DNA of 39,316 bases from JBEIDK01 sp040383485. GTDB lineage: Bacteria > Bacteroidota > Bacteroidia > UBA4408. Location of the stretch: positions 1-39,316 of the forward strand of contig JBEIDK010000019.1 in NCBI GenBank assembly GCA_040383485.1, in the 5' to 3' direction. Shown here piece after piece: positions 26,001-34,097 of this stretch. Position 1 is the stretch's first letter. The number at the start of each line of letters is the position of its first letter. Under the pieces are notes generated by a model that was not told where the DNA came from, made no database searches, and saw only the letters and a program-made list of their open reading frames with translations. The position numbers and the translations under genes were made by a program.

Positions 26001-28618
26001 AAATTATTGCCAGTATGTTGCATTTTTCGGCCGAAAAAGAAAACTATAAATGTAATGAAGATGCCATCATTGACATACCATCACCAAAAGGAGGACGCGC
26101 GTTAATTACAATAGAAACAGGTTCGAAAATTTTAGAAGCACATTGGCTTGAAACAACTAAGGGGAATACTAAATTCAAATTCAAAGTTACTCCTGAAATG
26201 GCTCCAAACATCTATGTTCATGTTTCCTTATTACAACCGCATGCTCAAACGGTTAACGACCTGCCTATTAGGCTTTATGGTGTTATACCTATTAGAATTG
26301 ATGACCCAGAAACACATCTCAGGCCAATAATAAAAATGCCTGAAGTATTGGCTCCTGAAACAAATACGTACATCATGGTAGCAGAAGAAAATGGAAAAGA
26401 AATGACATATACCATTGCAGTGGTAGATGAGGGATTATTAGATTTAACTCGTTTTAAAACACCTGATCCATGGACAAATTTTTACGCCCGTGAAGCTTTA
26501 GGAATAAAAACATGGGATATTTATGATTATGTAATAGGAGCTTATGGAGGCGAGCTTGAACGAATACTTAGTATTGGAGGTGATGGTAATCAAATCAATA
26601 AAGATGCTGCGAAGGCAAATAGATTTAAGCCTCTTGTAAAATTCATGGGACCGTTTCACATCAAAAAAGGTGAAAAGAAAAATCATAGTTTCAAAATGCC
26701 AATGTATATTGGCTCTGTGAGAACCATGGTAATTGCTGGCTATAACGGTGCATACGGATCTGCAGAAAAAACGAGTGCCGTAAAAAGCCCAATTATGATT
26801 TTAGGTACTTTGCCGAGAGTACTAAGTGTTGATGAAGAAGTGCAACTACCTGTGTCCGTTTTCGGTGGAGATGCTAATATAAAAAATGCAACTATTTCAG
26901 TCGAATGCAATTCATTACTTGAGGTTATAGGTAATAAGAGTCAGGCAATAAAGGTTAAACAAAACAATGAAGAAATAGTTACCTTTAACTTAAAAGTAAA
27001 AAAAGAAATTGGTGTTGCTAAAGTAAATATCAATGCGGTTTCTGGCAACAAAAGTTCTCACTATTCAATTGAACTAGATGTTCGAAATCCTAATCCATAT
27101 AGAACAGATGTGAAAGAAATGTTTGTCGACGCTGGTAAAGAGTTAGAAAGTAACTACTCCGGAATAGGTATAAATGGAACTAATTCAGGTTCATTAGAAA
27201 TATCTTCTTTACCACCAATAAATTTAGAGTCTAGGTTAAACTATCTCATTTCATATCCGCATGGTTGTATTGAACAAACTTCATCCGCAGCATTTGCTCA
27301 GCTATACATTGATGAAATTACCACATTATCAAATACAAGAAAGGCATCCATAGAATCAAATATAAAAGCAGCCATTGCTCGATTACAAAAATTCCAATTA
27401 TCAGATGGTTCGTTTTCATATTGGCCAGGCGATAATTACACTAACGATTGGGGAAGTGTTTACGCCAGTCACTTCTTATTTTGTGCAGAGAAAAAAGGTT
27501 ATGAAATACCTCTTTCTATGAAACAAGCGAGTATTAAATACCAGCAATCAACAGCAAATAATTGGGATTCTAATAAAGGAAAATTCCAATACTCAGATTA
27601 TTTAGAAACATATAGGTTATATATTCTCGCTTTAGCAAATAAGCCAGCATTAAGTGCAATGAATAGAATGCGAGAAGAGAAAACACTTTCACTGCAAGCC
27701 AAATGGAAACTTGCTGCTGCCTACTCTGCTACTAATAATGATGATGTAGCCGAAAAAATAATTAATCAGTTAACAACAGGTGTAAAAAAATACGACATTG
27801 ACTATTATACTTTTGGTTCAACGGAAAGAGATGAAGCAATGATTCTTGAAACTTTATGTCAGATGAACAAAAAAAATCAGGCATTTGCTATGTTAAAAGA
27901 AGTTTCACAAAATCTATCAAGTCGAAATTATTTAAGTACACAGTCAACAGCTTACAGTTTATTGGCCGTTTCGAGTTATATCAAAAAATATGGCTCTTCT
28001 TCATCTTTACAAGTAGAGGTTTTGCTAAATGGCAAGAGTGTTAAGCTCGCTGGAAATAGTGCGATTAACTCAATACCGATTGATTTTTCAAAGAATATTT
28101 CGGGCAACTTAAAAATCATCAATAAAGGTAAAGGGTTACTATATGCACGCCTAATAAACAAAGGAAAACCAGCTATTGGTAGTGAAATTGAAGAACAAGA
28201 AAGTATTGTAACTGAGATGAAATTTAAGTCAGAACAAAATCAAATCATTGATGTTAGCAATTTGAAGCAAGGCACTAACTTCACTATGGAGGTAACCATT
28301 AAGAACCCGGGCATGAAGGGGAATTTAGAAAACATAGCATTACTCAATTACATTCCATCAGGTTGGGAAATACATAATGCAAGAATGGATGATACTGAAG
28401 AATCGCTTCAAAATTCAAAATTCGATTATCAAGACATAAGAGACGATAAGATTATGACCTACTTTAATTTGAAAGCGAATGAGTCTAAAACATTTAAATT
28501 TAAACTAAATGCTAGTTATAGCGGAAGCTATTATTTGCCTGGTATCAATGTAGAAGCCATGTATGATAGTAAAGCATACTCGCGAAAAACAGGAAAGTGG
28601 ATTAAAGTGTCTCGCTAA
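23006..28618 (+). CDS. Bacterial alpha-2-macroglobulin with thioester
   Basis: A very large (1870-residue) periplasmic protease-trapping protein. The N-terminus has a membrane anchor (about 13-29) without a lipobox cysteine, unlike E. coli YfhM. MG domains follow, with GFIYGERGVWRPGDTLFLSF near residue 645 as the MG2/MG3 landmark and the PNRLKLNI segment after it. The thioester motif is intact, C1421-I-E-Q1424 in YPHGCIEQTSS, followed by a helical thioester domain rich in YRLYILALANKPALSAMNRM-type repeats. Known homologues bait attacking proteases and covalently trap them. It is followed after 6 bp by pbpC, the classic A2M-PBP1C pairing linked to envelope repair and defence. Confidence 0.93.
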   Translation: MKFKFNGKYASIKWMAIGVIATITTIFSYNNIDKIKELNLGTKNKFEIIKVNPAFAQYISAFTTGYISSGSTIKIKFTSQIQESVTLNTPIEEKLFSFDDDIEGETVWTDAQTLEFRPKNRLKAGETYNATFYLHKLLGVIDELKEFEFNFKVVEQSIKLEFNDLMSYSNEDFSYYRSAGTLYTADFAESSEIENALKANYDGQSVYLKWNHDAKNNSHKFYIDSIARGVLKSSKLTYTWDGTSVKTEDKGEKNFSVPAKNSFTLLNVQVVSDAEQYLRIALSNPVSSNQSFEGLITLGELKDFKFVTDNNHIRIYTNEIKTGNYKIKISSAIRDAKNNNLDKSYENQIAFEEIKPSVSIVGKGVILPSSNGLSMPFEAVNLKAIDVKILKLYENNILQYLQTNDLDGDNELVRVGKTIVEKTISLGITNPADFKIKKKFSLELSKILKAEPGAIYRVTLSFKKSYSTYSCAGSSNKENIELEKIVEKNFYNEQYGYYYNNYEYIGEEEDYDWNQSDNPCNGAYYQSYKTSVSRNLLASDIGLTVKRNNDGDLFFAAANLITALPISNLEIELYDYQQQFIERAKTNSDGMLFLSPKEKPYFIIAKNDVNKTYLKLEDASSLSLTLFDTQGESIQKGLKGFIYGERGVWRPGDTLFLSFILEDKLKNLPANHPIIFELRNPQGLVYKKMLKAKGLDGFYTFPVVTDVNAPTGNWTALCKVGAIEFTKNIRIETVMPNRLKLNININEGKVISAKASENFLLHANWLTGAIAKNLAASVSVSLSTKKTTFNKYKTYQFDDITQKFESENLNLFDGKLNENGDVKFPLKINTKSSATGFLNANIVSRVYESGGAFSVDRFSFTYSPFEKYVGIQLPEGEKNSGILYTDRKHEIKIATVNSNGEPIGCSNLKVQVYKLDWRWWWDQYEDDLANYITSDYHKPVYTQNISTRNGAGSFNLEFDEEDWGRYLIRVSDIDGGHSSAITTYFDYPNWMDRGGQNNKIIASMLHFSAEKENYKCNEDAIIDIPSPKGGRALITIETGSKILEAHWLETTKGNTKFKFKVTPEMAPNIYVHVSLLQPHAQTVNDLPIRLYGVIPIRIDDPETHLRPIIKMPEVLAPETNTYIMVAEENGKEMTYTIAVVDEGLLDLTRFKTPDPWTNFYAREALGIKTWDIYDYVIGAYGGELERILSIGGDGNQINKDAAKANRFKPLVKFMGPFHIKKGEKKNHSFKMPMYIGSVRTMVIAGYNGAYGSAEKTSAVKSPIMILGTLPRVLSVDEEVQLPVSVFGGDANIKNATISVECNSLLEVIGNKSQAIKVKQNNEEIVTFNLKVKKEIGVAKVNINAVSGNKSSHYSIELDVRNPNPYRTDVKEMFVDAGKELESNYSGIGINGTNSGSLEISSLPPINLESRLNYLISYPHGCIEQTSSAAFAQLYIDEITTLSNTRKASIESNIKAAIARLQKFQLSDGSFSYWPGDNYTNDWGSVYASHFLFCAEKKGYEIPLSMKQASIKYQQSTANNWDSNKGKFQYSDYLETYRLYILALANKPALSAMNRMREEKTLSLQAKWKLAAAYSATNNDDVAEKIINQLTTGVKKYDIDYYTFGSTERDEAMILETLCQMNKKNQAFAMLKEVSQNLSSRNYLSTQSTAYSLLAVSSYIKKYGSSSSLQVEVLLNGKSVKLAGNSAINSIPIDFSKNISGNLKIINKGKGLLYARLINKGKPAIGSEIEEQESIVTEMKFKSEQNQIIDVSNLKQGTNFTMEVTIKNPGMKGNLENIALLNYIPSGWEIHNARMDDTEESLQNSKFDYQDIRDDKIMTYFNLKANESKTFKFKLNASYSGSYYLPGINVEAMYDSKAYSRKTGKWIKVSR

Positions 28619-28624
28619 GAAAAA

Positions 28625-30994
28625 TTGTTGATTCAGAAACTCAAATATTTCACACGCAAATACAAGAAAGTAATCATTTTTACTTTCTTGTTATTAACTA
28701 TCGCCTTTTATTGTAGTTTACCTAAACCACTTTTTAAAAGCACTTATAGTACTGTTTTATATGATTCGCAAAACAAACTATTAAACGCAAAAATTGCTGT
28801 TGATGGTCAATGGAGATTTCCATATACCGATAGCATTCCTAATAAGTTTAAGGTTTGCTTAGTTGAGTTTGAAGACAAACACTTTTATCACCATTTTGGT
28901 GTTAACTTTATTTCTCTCTGCAATGCTGCAATTAAGAATTTTAAAAAAAGTGAAAAGAAAACTGGAGGTAGCACTTTAACCATGCAATTGGCTCGACTCT
29001 CGAGAGGTAACCCCAGTAGAACATACACCGAAAAGTTGATTGAAATAATCATTGCAACTAGAATTGAATGTTCATACTCGAAACAAGAAATAATAAATTA
29101 CTATTCATGTAATGCTCCTTTTGGAGGCAATGTTGTAGGATTGCATGCAGCTTCATGGAGATATTTTGGAAGAGACCCAAAAAACTTATCATGGTCTGAG
29201 TCAGCTCTATTAGCAGTACTTCCGAATGCACCATCATTAATTTACCCAGGCAAAAACCACAACCTACTCATTCAAAAAAGAAATAGATTATTACAAAAAC
29301 TTTATAATAAAAACATCATTGATAAATTAACTTATGAACTAGCACTGCAAGAAAATATACCTGATAAACCTATTGCTCTGCCGCAGTTAGCAGCGCATTT
29401 ATTGCAAAGAGCAAGTAAAGAAAATGGAGAAGGAAAGATATTTTATACAACAATAAATAGTCAACTACAAGAAAGATGCAAAGCAATTATTGATAACCAA
29501 ATGTTGCATTTAAAAAGCAACCAAATAAATAATGCATGCGCAATTATATTAGATACAAAATCAGGAAATGTGTTGGCATACATAGGCAATACTGATTCTG
29601 AAAATAAAGAAGATAATAATGATGTAGATATTATTTCATCATCAAGAAGCTCAGGAAGTTTATTAAAACCTATATTGTATGCTTCCTTACTTAACGAAGG
29701 AAAAATAACTCCCAATTCATTAATCGAAGATATTCCAACACAAATTGGATCATATGCACCAAAAAATTTTAACCTAACGTATGATGGTTTGGTTCCTGCA
29801 AACGAAGCAATAGCAAGGTCTTTAAATGTACCGGCAGTAAAAATGCTGCAACAATATGGAACAGCACCCTTTTTATTTCAACTAAGAAAACTAGGCTTTA
29901 CAACAATTCAGAAAGGCGCCAAACATTATGGTTTATCGCTTATCCTTGGTGGCGCCGAGGTATCTCCTTGGGAAGTTGCTAGTGTATATGCTAGCCTTGG
30001 TAGAACACTAACATCTTACAACAGATATGGCACCTATAGTAAACATGATATTAGACCTGCCAATTATTTAAGGTTTGAAGAAAAAAAAATATTTGTTAGT
30101 ACAAAAAATACCATCATCAATGCTGGATGCATTTGGCAGATGCTAAATTCAATGACTGAATTAGTGCGGCCTGATGAGTATTCAGGTAATTCCATTTTCT
30201 CATCAACATCAAAAATAGCTTGGAAAACAGGCACCAGCTTTGGTTTTAGAGATGCTTGGGCTGTTGGTTTAAATCAAAAATATACAGTAGTTGTTTGGAT
30301 TGGAAATGCCGATGGTGAAGGCCGACCTGGGCTTACTGGAATAAATGTAGCAGCACCACTAATGTTTTCAATCTTTAACATTCTTACAAAAAATGAATGG
30401 TTTTCGAAACCAATCAAAAATTTAACAAATACAGGCATTTGCAGCGAATCTGGTTGTAGGGCTTCAGAAATTTGTCCGAACACTAAGATGTTGACAATCC
30501 CCTTCTCTACCCTAAAATCAACTGTTTGCAGCTATCATAAAATTATTCATTGCGACTCAACGGGGCAGTTTCAAGTTAATAGCAACTGTTATCCAGTAAT
30601 TAAAATGAAACACTTACCATATTTTGTATTAAGCCCAATTCAAGAATTTTTCTATAAAAAAAGCCATTTAGAATTTAACTCTTCTCCAGCAATAGCTTCG
30701 TATTGCATAGATGAAACAACAATTGCAAATTTCGATTTAATTTATCCTAGAAATGGATTTAAAATTTATTTACCACTTGATGAAAATGGTAAAAAAAATG
30801 ACTTAATAATGAATGCTACACATAAATCAGTTCATTCAAAACTATATTGGTATTTGGATAAGGAATATATTGGTGAGACATCTCGTTACCATCAAATATC
30901 GGTTAAACCCAATAAGGGTCGACATGAACTAGTAATTACTGAAGAAAAAGGTAAAAGCATAAAAGTATATTTTGATATTATTGAAAAGAAATAA
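28625..30994 (+). CDS. pbpC: Penicillin-binding protein 1C
   Basis: Bifunctional peptidoglycan synthase anchored by one membrane segment (about 15-31). The GT51 transglycosylase motifs are E83-D84-KHFYHHFG, GGSTLTMQLARL (114-125) and NAPFGGNVVGLHAASWRYFG. The transpeptidase residues are S345-LL-K348, S399-L-N401 and K534-T-G. A cysteine-rich linker (CSESGCRASEIC) and a BiPBP_C domain (about 705-789, starting YPRNGFKIYLPLDE) identify PBP1C. The start must be TTG (28625 or 28628), since no ATG precedes the anchor. It is in the same frame as the A2M gene, separated by only the stop and two codons. Confidence 0.93.
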   Translation: MLIQKLKYFTRKYKKVIIFTFLLLTIAFYCSLPKPLFKSTYSTVLYDSQNKLLNAKIAVDGQWRFPYTDSIPNKFKVCLVEFEDKHFYHHFGVNFISLCNAAIKNFKKSEKKTGGSTLTMQLARLSRGNPSRTYTEKLIEIIIATRIECSYSKQEIINYYSCNAPFGGNVVGLHAASWRYFGRDPKNLSWSESALLAVLPNAPSLIYPGKNHNLLIQKRNRLLQKLYNKNIIDKLTYELALQENIPDKPIALPQLAAHLLQRASKENGEGKIFYTTINSQLQERCKAIIDNQMLHLKSNQINNACAIILDTKSGNVLAYIGNTDSENKEDNNDVDIISSSRSSGSLLKPILYASLLNEGKITPNSLIEDIPTQIGSYAPKNFNLTYDGLVPANEAIARSLNVPAVKMLQQYGTAPFLFQLRKLGFTTIQKGAKHYGLSLILGGAEVSPWEVASVYASLGRTLTSYNRYGTYSKHDIRPANYLRFEEKKIFVSTKNTIINAGCIWQMLNSMTELVRPDEYSGNSIFSSTSKIAWKTGTSFGFRDAWAVGLNQKYTVVVWIGNADGEGRPGLTGINVAAPLMFSIFNILTKNEWFSKPIKNLTNTGICSESGCRASEICPNTKMLTIPFSTLKSTVCSYHKIIHCDSTGQFQVNSNCYPVIKMKHLPYFVLSPIQEFFYKKSHLEFNSSPAIASYCIDETTIANFDLIYPRNGFKIYLPLDENGKKNDLIMNATHKSVHSKLYWYLDKEYIGETSRYHQISVKPNKGRHELVITEEKGKSIKVYFDIIEKK

Positions 30995-31027
30995 TATACA
31001 GAATACTATGAATTGTTCAACCCTATA

Positions 31028-32224
31028 TCACGAAGCATAATCGCTTAAGTACTCATAATTTGAAGTTAGCTTGCCACTTTTAGTAATGCTTGCTCTATCA
31101 ATAATTCCTTCTTTATCAATTTCTAAAAGCGATGGTAGAACTTTCTCAATTAAGTCACGTCCGAAGTCTTCACTTGCGTCTCGAGGTAATTCACATGGTA
31201 AATTATCTACTGCCATTATAGTAATAGTGCTATTACTAAAAGGTTCTTCGATTTGCTCTGTTATTGGATTATATCCATAAAAAGGCTCTTCAATAGTTGA
31301 TGCTCTCATGGTGCTGGGGATAGAACCATTAATATCACAAGTAATATCAGCAATTACACTGGTTCTAAACTCTGGAGAACGCATGTCTTTTTTAGAAAAT
31401 AATATTGGTGCTTTCGGATTCCAAAATGAACAATGCAGTAATAGGTCACAGTACTTTGTAAATTTGGTAAATGTACTTCTAAACAATTCTGGATGCTTAT
31501 AAAAATTATCGGTGCTCCAAGCAGAACCATCAATAGGCTCATTAAAATTGCTACTGTGTAACTGAACATAAGTAGGTTCGCGAAAAGAAAAATGGGTGAA
31601 TTCAAATGGAGTAATTCTTCTGATGCCAAGCATACCCAATAACTCTATTGCACCATTTGCAACGCGACCATTGCCAGTTACAATAATTTTTATATTCGAA
31701 AGATTTACCTTTTTCAATTCCTCTCTAAGCTCTGCCTTATCCTTACATTTATTAGCAGGTTTTATTCCAAATAAATTATATTTTCTACCATAACCCCGTA
31801 ATCCATTATATGTGCCAACAATACCAGCATAATGACCAAAACCTATAATTCTATTGTTTAGCTCATCAGTGAGAGTTTCATAATCAATCATCTGTATTTT
31901 CTTTGCTAATAAAGCTTTTATTAATTTTTGATTGTGCGGCTGCTTTTTAATGGTATGAGAAAAAAACAAGTATTTCTTATTTTCAATCAATTGTTCAACT
32001 GGCACTTCTTTTACACCTATTAAAACGTCGCAGTCAGCAAGGTTTTCTTGAATACTAATACCTTTAGCTAAATATTCCGAATCAGAGAAACATCTGATTG
32101 GTGACGGCTGCACAACAATTTGAACATTTGTAAAGTTATTATTAATCATTACACATTGCTCAGGAGTAAACGGTACCCTTTTGTCAGGAGGTGTTTTCCC
32201 TTCACGTAAAATCCCTATTTTCAT
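31028..32224 (-). CDS. NAD(P)-dependent oxidoreductase, lysine/alanine dehydrogenase-like
   Basis: A 398-residue protein of the alanine dehydrogenase / saccharopine dehydrogenase (L-lysine-forming) superfamily. MKIGILREGKTPPDKRVPFTPEQC is the AlaDh_PNT N-terminal signature. KYLFFSHTIKKQPHN, IGFGHYAGIVGTYNGLRGYG, the nucleotide loop VTGNGRVANGAIELLGMLG and DITCDINGSIPSTMRASTIEEP fit the Bacteroidota LYS1-like subgroup better than true alanine dehydrogenase. The substrate is therefore uncertain. ATG at 32224 is preferred over a TTG at 32254, because homologues begin at MKIG. No lysine-pathway genes are adjacent. Confidence 0.82.
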   Translation of the reverse strand: MKIGILREGKTPPDKRVPFTPEQCVMINNNFTNVQIVVQPSPIRCFSDSEYLAKGISIQENLADCDVLIGVKEVPVEQLIENKKYLFFSHTIKKQPHNQKLIKALLAKKIQMIDYETLTDELNNRIIGFGHYAGIVGTYNGLRGYGRKYNLFGIKPANKCKDKAELREELKKVNLSNIKIIVTGNGRVANGAIELLGMLGIRRITPFEFTHFSFREPTYVQLHSSNFNEPIDGSAWSTDNFYKHPELFRSTFTKFTKYCDLLLHCSFWNPKAPILFSKKDMRSPEFRTSVIADITCDINGSIPSTMRASTIEEPFYGYNPITEQIEEPFSNSTITIMAVDNLPCELPRDASEDFGRDLIEKVLPSLLEIDKEGIIDRASITKSGKLTSNYEYLSDYAS

Positions 32225-32316
32225 CTTATTTATTTGAAGTTGCAATGATACCAAACAAAGTTTGTTTAATTAAATTTTAAAAGATTAAAATAAAGACTTT
32301 CAAACACATTGATAGC

Positions 32317-32718
32317 TCATTCAATGAATCTAGAGCTTAATTCAGGAGTGGGAATCATACAAGTATCCTTCTGGCCAAACCATTTATATCTGTTTCTTGA
32401 AATAATGTCGTAAAAATAATCTCTAATAAATTTGGGTACTAAAATTAAAAAGTAAAGTATTGGTAAAGGAAAGTTGAGCTGTTTTAATATTTTTAATGCT
32501 GCAGTAGATTTATAATATACTTTACCGCCTGAAATTAAGATAACCGTTTTTAGTTCATTGGTAATATCATATTTTGTAAGCAAATGCTGTGCGCTAGCAG
32601 ATTGTAAAGAGCCGAATTTAAATTTTTTACTTTTGTCATTTCGAATAACAAACTGCACGAATCCGTTACATAAATTACAAACACCGTCAAACAAAATAAT
32701 TGTAGAATCATCTATCAT
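32317..32718 (-). CDS. DCC family thiol-disulfide oxidoreductase-like protein (DUF393)
   Basis: A 133-residue protein with the name-giving motif FDGVCNLCNGFVQFVIRND (D-x-x-C-x-x-C, residues about 10-17), a thioredoxin-like start. It has a following FGSLQSASAQHLL segment and a C-terminal WFGQKDTCMIP. The family is predicted to catalyse thiol-disulfide exchange, but no member's substrate is well established. No signal peptide is seen. Divergent from the PAP2 gene. Confidence 0.87.
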   Translation of the reverse strand: MIDDSTIILFDGVCNLCNGFVQFVIRNDKSKKFKFGSLQSASAQHLLTKYDITNELKTVILISGGKVYYKSTAALKILKQLNFPLPILYFLILVPKFIRDYFYDIISRNRYKWFGQKDTCMIPTPELSSRFIE

Positions 32719-32770
32719 TACAACACAAATATATCACTAAAATAAATTTACTTTAGCACAAATTATACTT

Positions 32771-33352
32771 ATGAATAATCTTATTTCGATTCTAAAAAAA
32801 ATTGATGAACGTTTATTCTTTTCTATTAATGGCAAACATTCTGAATTATCCGATAATCTGGCTACTTTAGCAAGTAACAAACTATCATGGGTTCCTCTAT
32901 ATCTGGTATTGTTAATATTTCTTTATAAAAAATTTAAAAATAAAATTTATGCCATATTACCTTTAGTAGCATTGCTTATTCTAACATCTGATCAATTAAG
33001 TAGATTAATAAAAAATTTAGTTCAGCGGTACCGCCCTTGCCATAATATTGAGTTGAAGAATTTTGTACATTTAGTAAATAATGACTGCGGCGGAATTTAT
33101 GGATTTGTTTCTTCTCACGCCTCAAATAGTATGGCACTTTCATTTTTTATAATCATGCTTTTTGGTAAAAAAAATAAGGCCATAATTGTTACTATGTTCA
33201 TTTACTGTTCACTTGTTTCATTAAGCAGAATAATGCTTGGAAGACATTATCCGCTAGATATTGCTGGAGGTTGGTTAGTTGGAATTGTATCATCAATCTT
33301 TGTTTACTTTCTGTTCAATAATCTAGTAATTAAAAAAAACAATATTGCCTAA
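32771..33352 (+). CDS. PAP2 family membrane phosphatase
   Basis: A 193-residue polytopic protein (hydrophobic segments at about 40-53, 59-73, 120-131, 137-151, 165-183). All three PAP2 motifs are present: K81-X6-R88-P89, S114-S115-H116-A-S, and S152-R153-X5-H159-X3-D163. It probably hydrolyses a lipid phosphate such as undecaprenyl pyrophosphate or phosphatidylglycerophosphate at the membrane. The exact substrate is not readable from sequence. Confidence 0.93.
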   Translation: MNNLISILKKIDERLFFSINGKHSELSDNLATLASNKLSWVPLYLVLLIFLYKKFKNKIYAILPLVALLILTSDQLSRLIKNLVQRYRPCHNIELKNFVHLVNNDCGGIYGFVSSHASNSMALSFFIIMLFGKKNKAIIVTMFIYCSLVSLSRIMLGRHYPLDIAGGWLVGIVSSIFVYFLFNNLVIKKNNIA

Positions 33353-33381
33353 TTTCTAAAAGGAATTTAATTTTATATTAA

Positions 33382-33389
33382 TAGTTTCG
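33382..33389 (+). promoter_or_regulatory. Candidate -7 element before the CpcT-like gene
   Basis: TAGTTTCG matches TAnnTTTG at 7 of 8 positions, 20 bp before the ATG. The same TTCG-ending variant appears before rnpB (34848-34855) and the M1 peptidase gene (15278-15285). No good -33 element was found. Confidence 0.25.
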
Positions 33390-33409
33390 CATAGCACTTA
33401 ATCAATACA

Positions 33410-34042
33410 ATGAAATTAAAACTTAAACTATTCGTCATTTTTCAAATAGCATTTATAGCTATTTATGCTCAACAAAAGGTAACAGACAATGACGTTAAAA
33501 ATTTATCTAAGTGGATGACTGGTGCTTTTGATAGTAAGCAGCAAGCAAGACTTGATAGTAACTATTTTGAAATACACCTACACATGAAACAAATTTGGAA
33601 AAAGAGAGATGATGGTGTTTGGCTTTATGTTGAACAGGCAATAGTTACTGCGCTTGATAAGCCATACAGGCAGAGGGTTTATAATGTTAAAAAAATAAAT
33701 GACTCGACTATTGTAAGTAAAGTATATACTTTTTATGGTAATGCCAATAGGTTTGCTGGTGCTTGGAAAAATAAAAAACTTATTTCAAAATTGACTCCTG
33801 ATTCATTAGAGGACCGCAAAGGCTGCAGCATTTATTTGAAGAAGAATGATAAAGGTGAATTTATAGGTAGTACAAACAAAAGTGACTGTGAAAGTAATTT
33901 AAGAGGAGCTAAATATGCAACCTCCAGAGTAGTTATTAAAGAAGATTTGCTGGTAAGCTGGGATCAAGGCTTTGATTTAGATGGAAAACAAGTTTGGGGT
34001 GCTACTAAAGGAGGTTATCAGTTTGTAAAAAAGAGTAGATAA
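33410..34042 (+). CDS. CpcT/CpeT-like protein, exported
   Basis: A 210-residue protein with a signal peptide (cleaved after about IYA, mature QQKVT). The body matches the CpcT/CpeT (DUF1001) family from start to end: LSKWMTGAFDSKQQA, LHMKQIWKKRDDGVWLYVEQA, KPYRQRVYNVKKI, DRKGCSIYL, GEFIGSTN, ATSRVVI, SWDQGFDLDGKQVWGATKGGYQF. In cyanobacteria such proteins attach bilins to phycobiliproteins. Nothing else here suggests phycobilisomes, so the bacterial role is likely different. The beta-barrel, lipocalin-like fold suggests binding of a small hydrophobic ligand. Confidence 0.85.
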   Translation: MKLKLKLFVIFQIAFIAIYAQQKVTDNDVKNLSKWMTGAFDSKQQARLDSNYFEIHLHMKQIWKKRDDGVWLYVEQAIVTALDKPYRQRVYNVKKINDSTIVSKVYTFYGNANRFAGAWKNKKLISKLTPDSLEDRKGCSIYLKKNDKGEFIGSTNKSDCESNLRGAKYATSRVVIKEDLLVSWDQGFDLDGKQVWGATKGGYQFVKKSR

Positions 34043-34097
34043 TAAAATGCGATATAACTTGGTAAATATTCTAATTACTAAAATAAAAATTTAGTAC

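Noticed and set aside
28600..28640. Frameshift or broken A2M-PBP1C fusion gene
   Set aside because: Both proteins are complete with natural ends, and separate genes are the usual state; only a stop codon lies between, so a fused ancestor is not needed.
32225..32254. Ten-residue N-terminal extension of the AlaDh/LYS1-like protein from a TTG
   Set aside because: The family begins at the MKIGILREGK segment, which has its own ATG at 32224.
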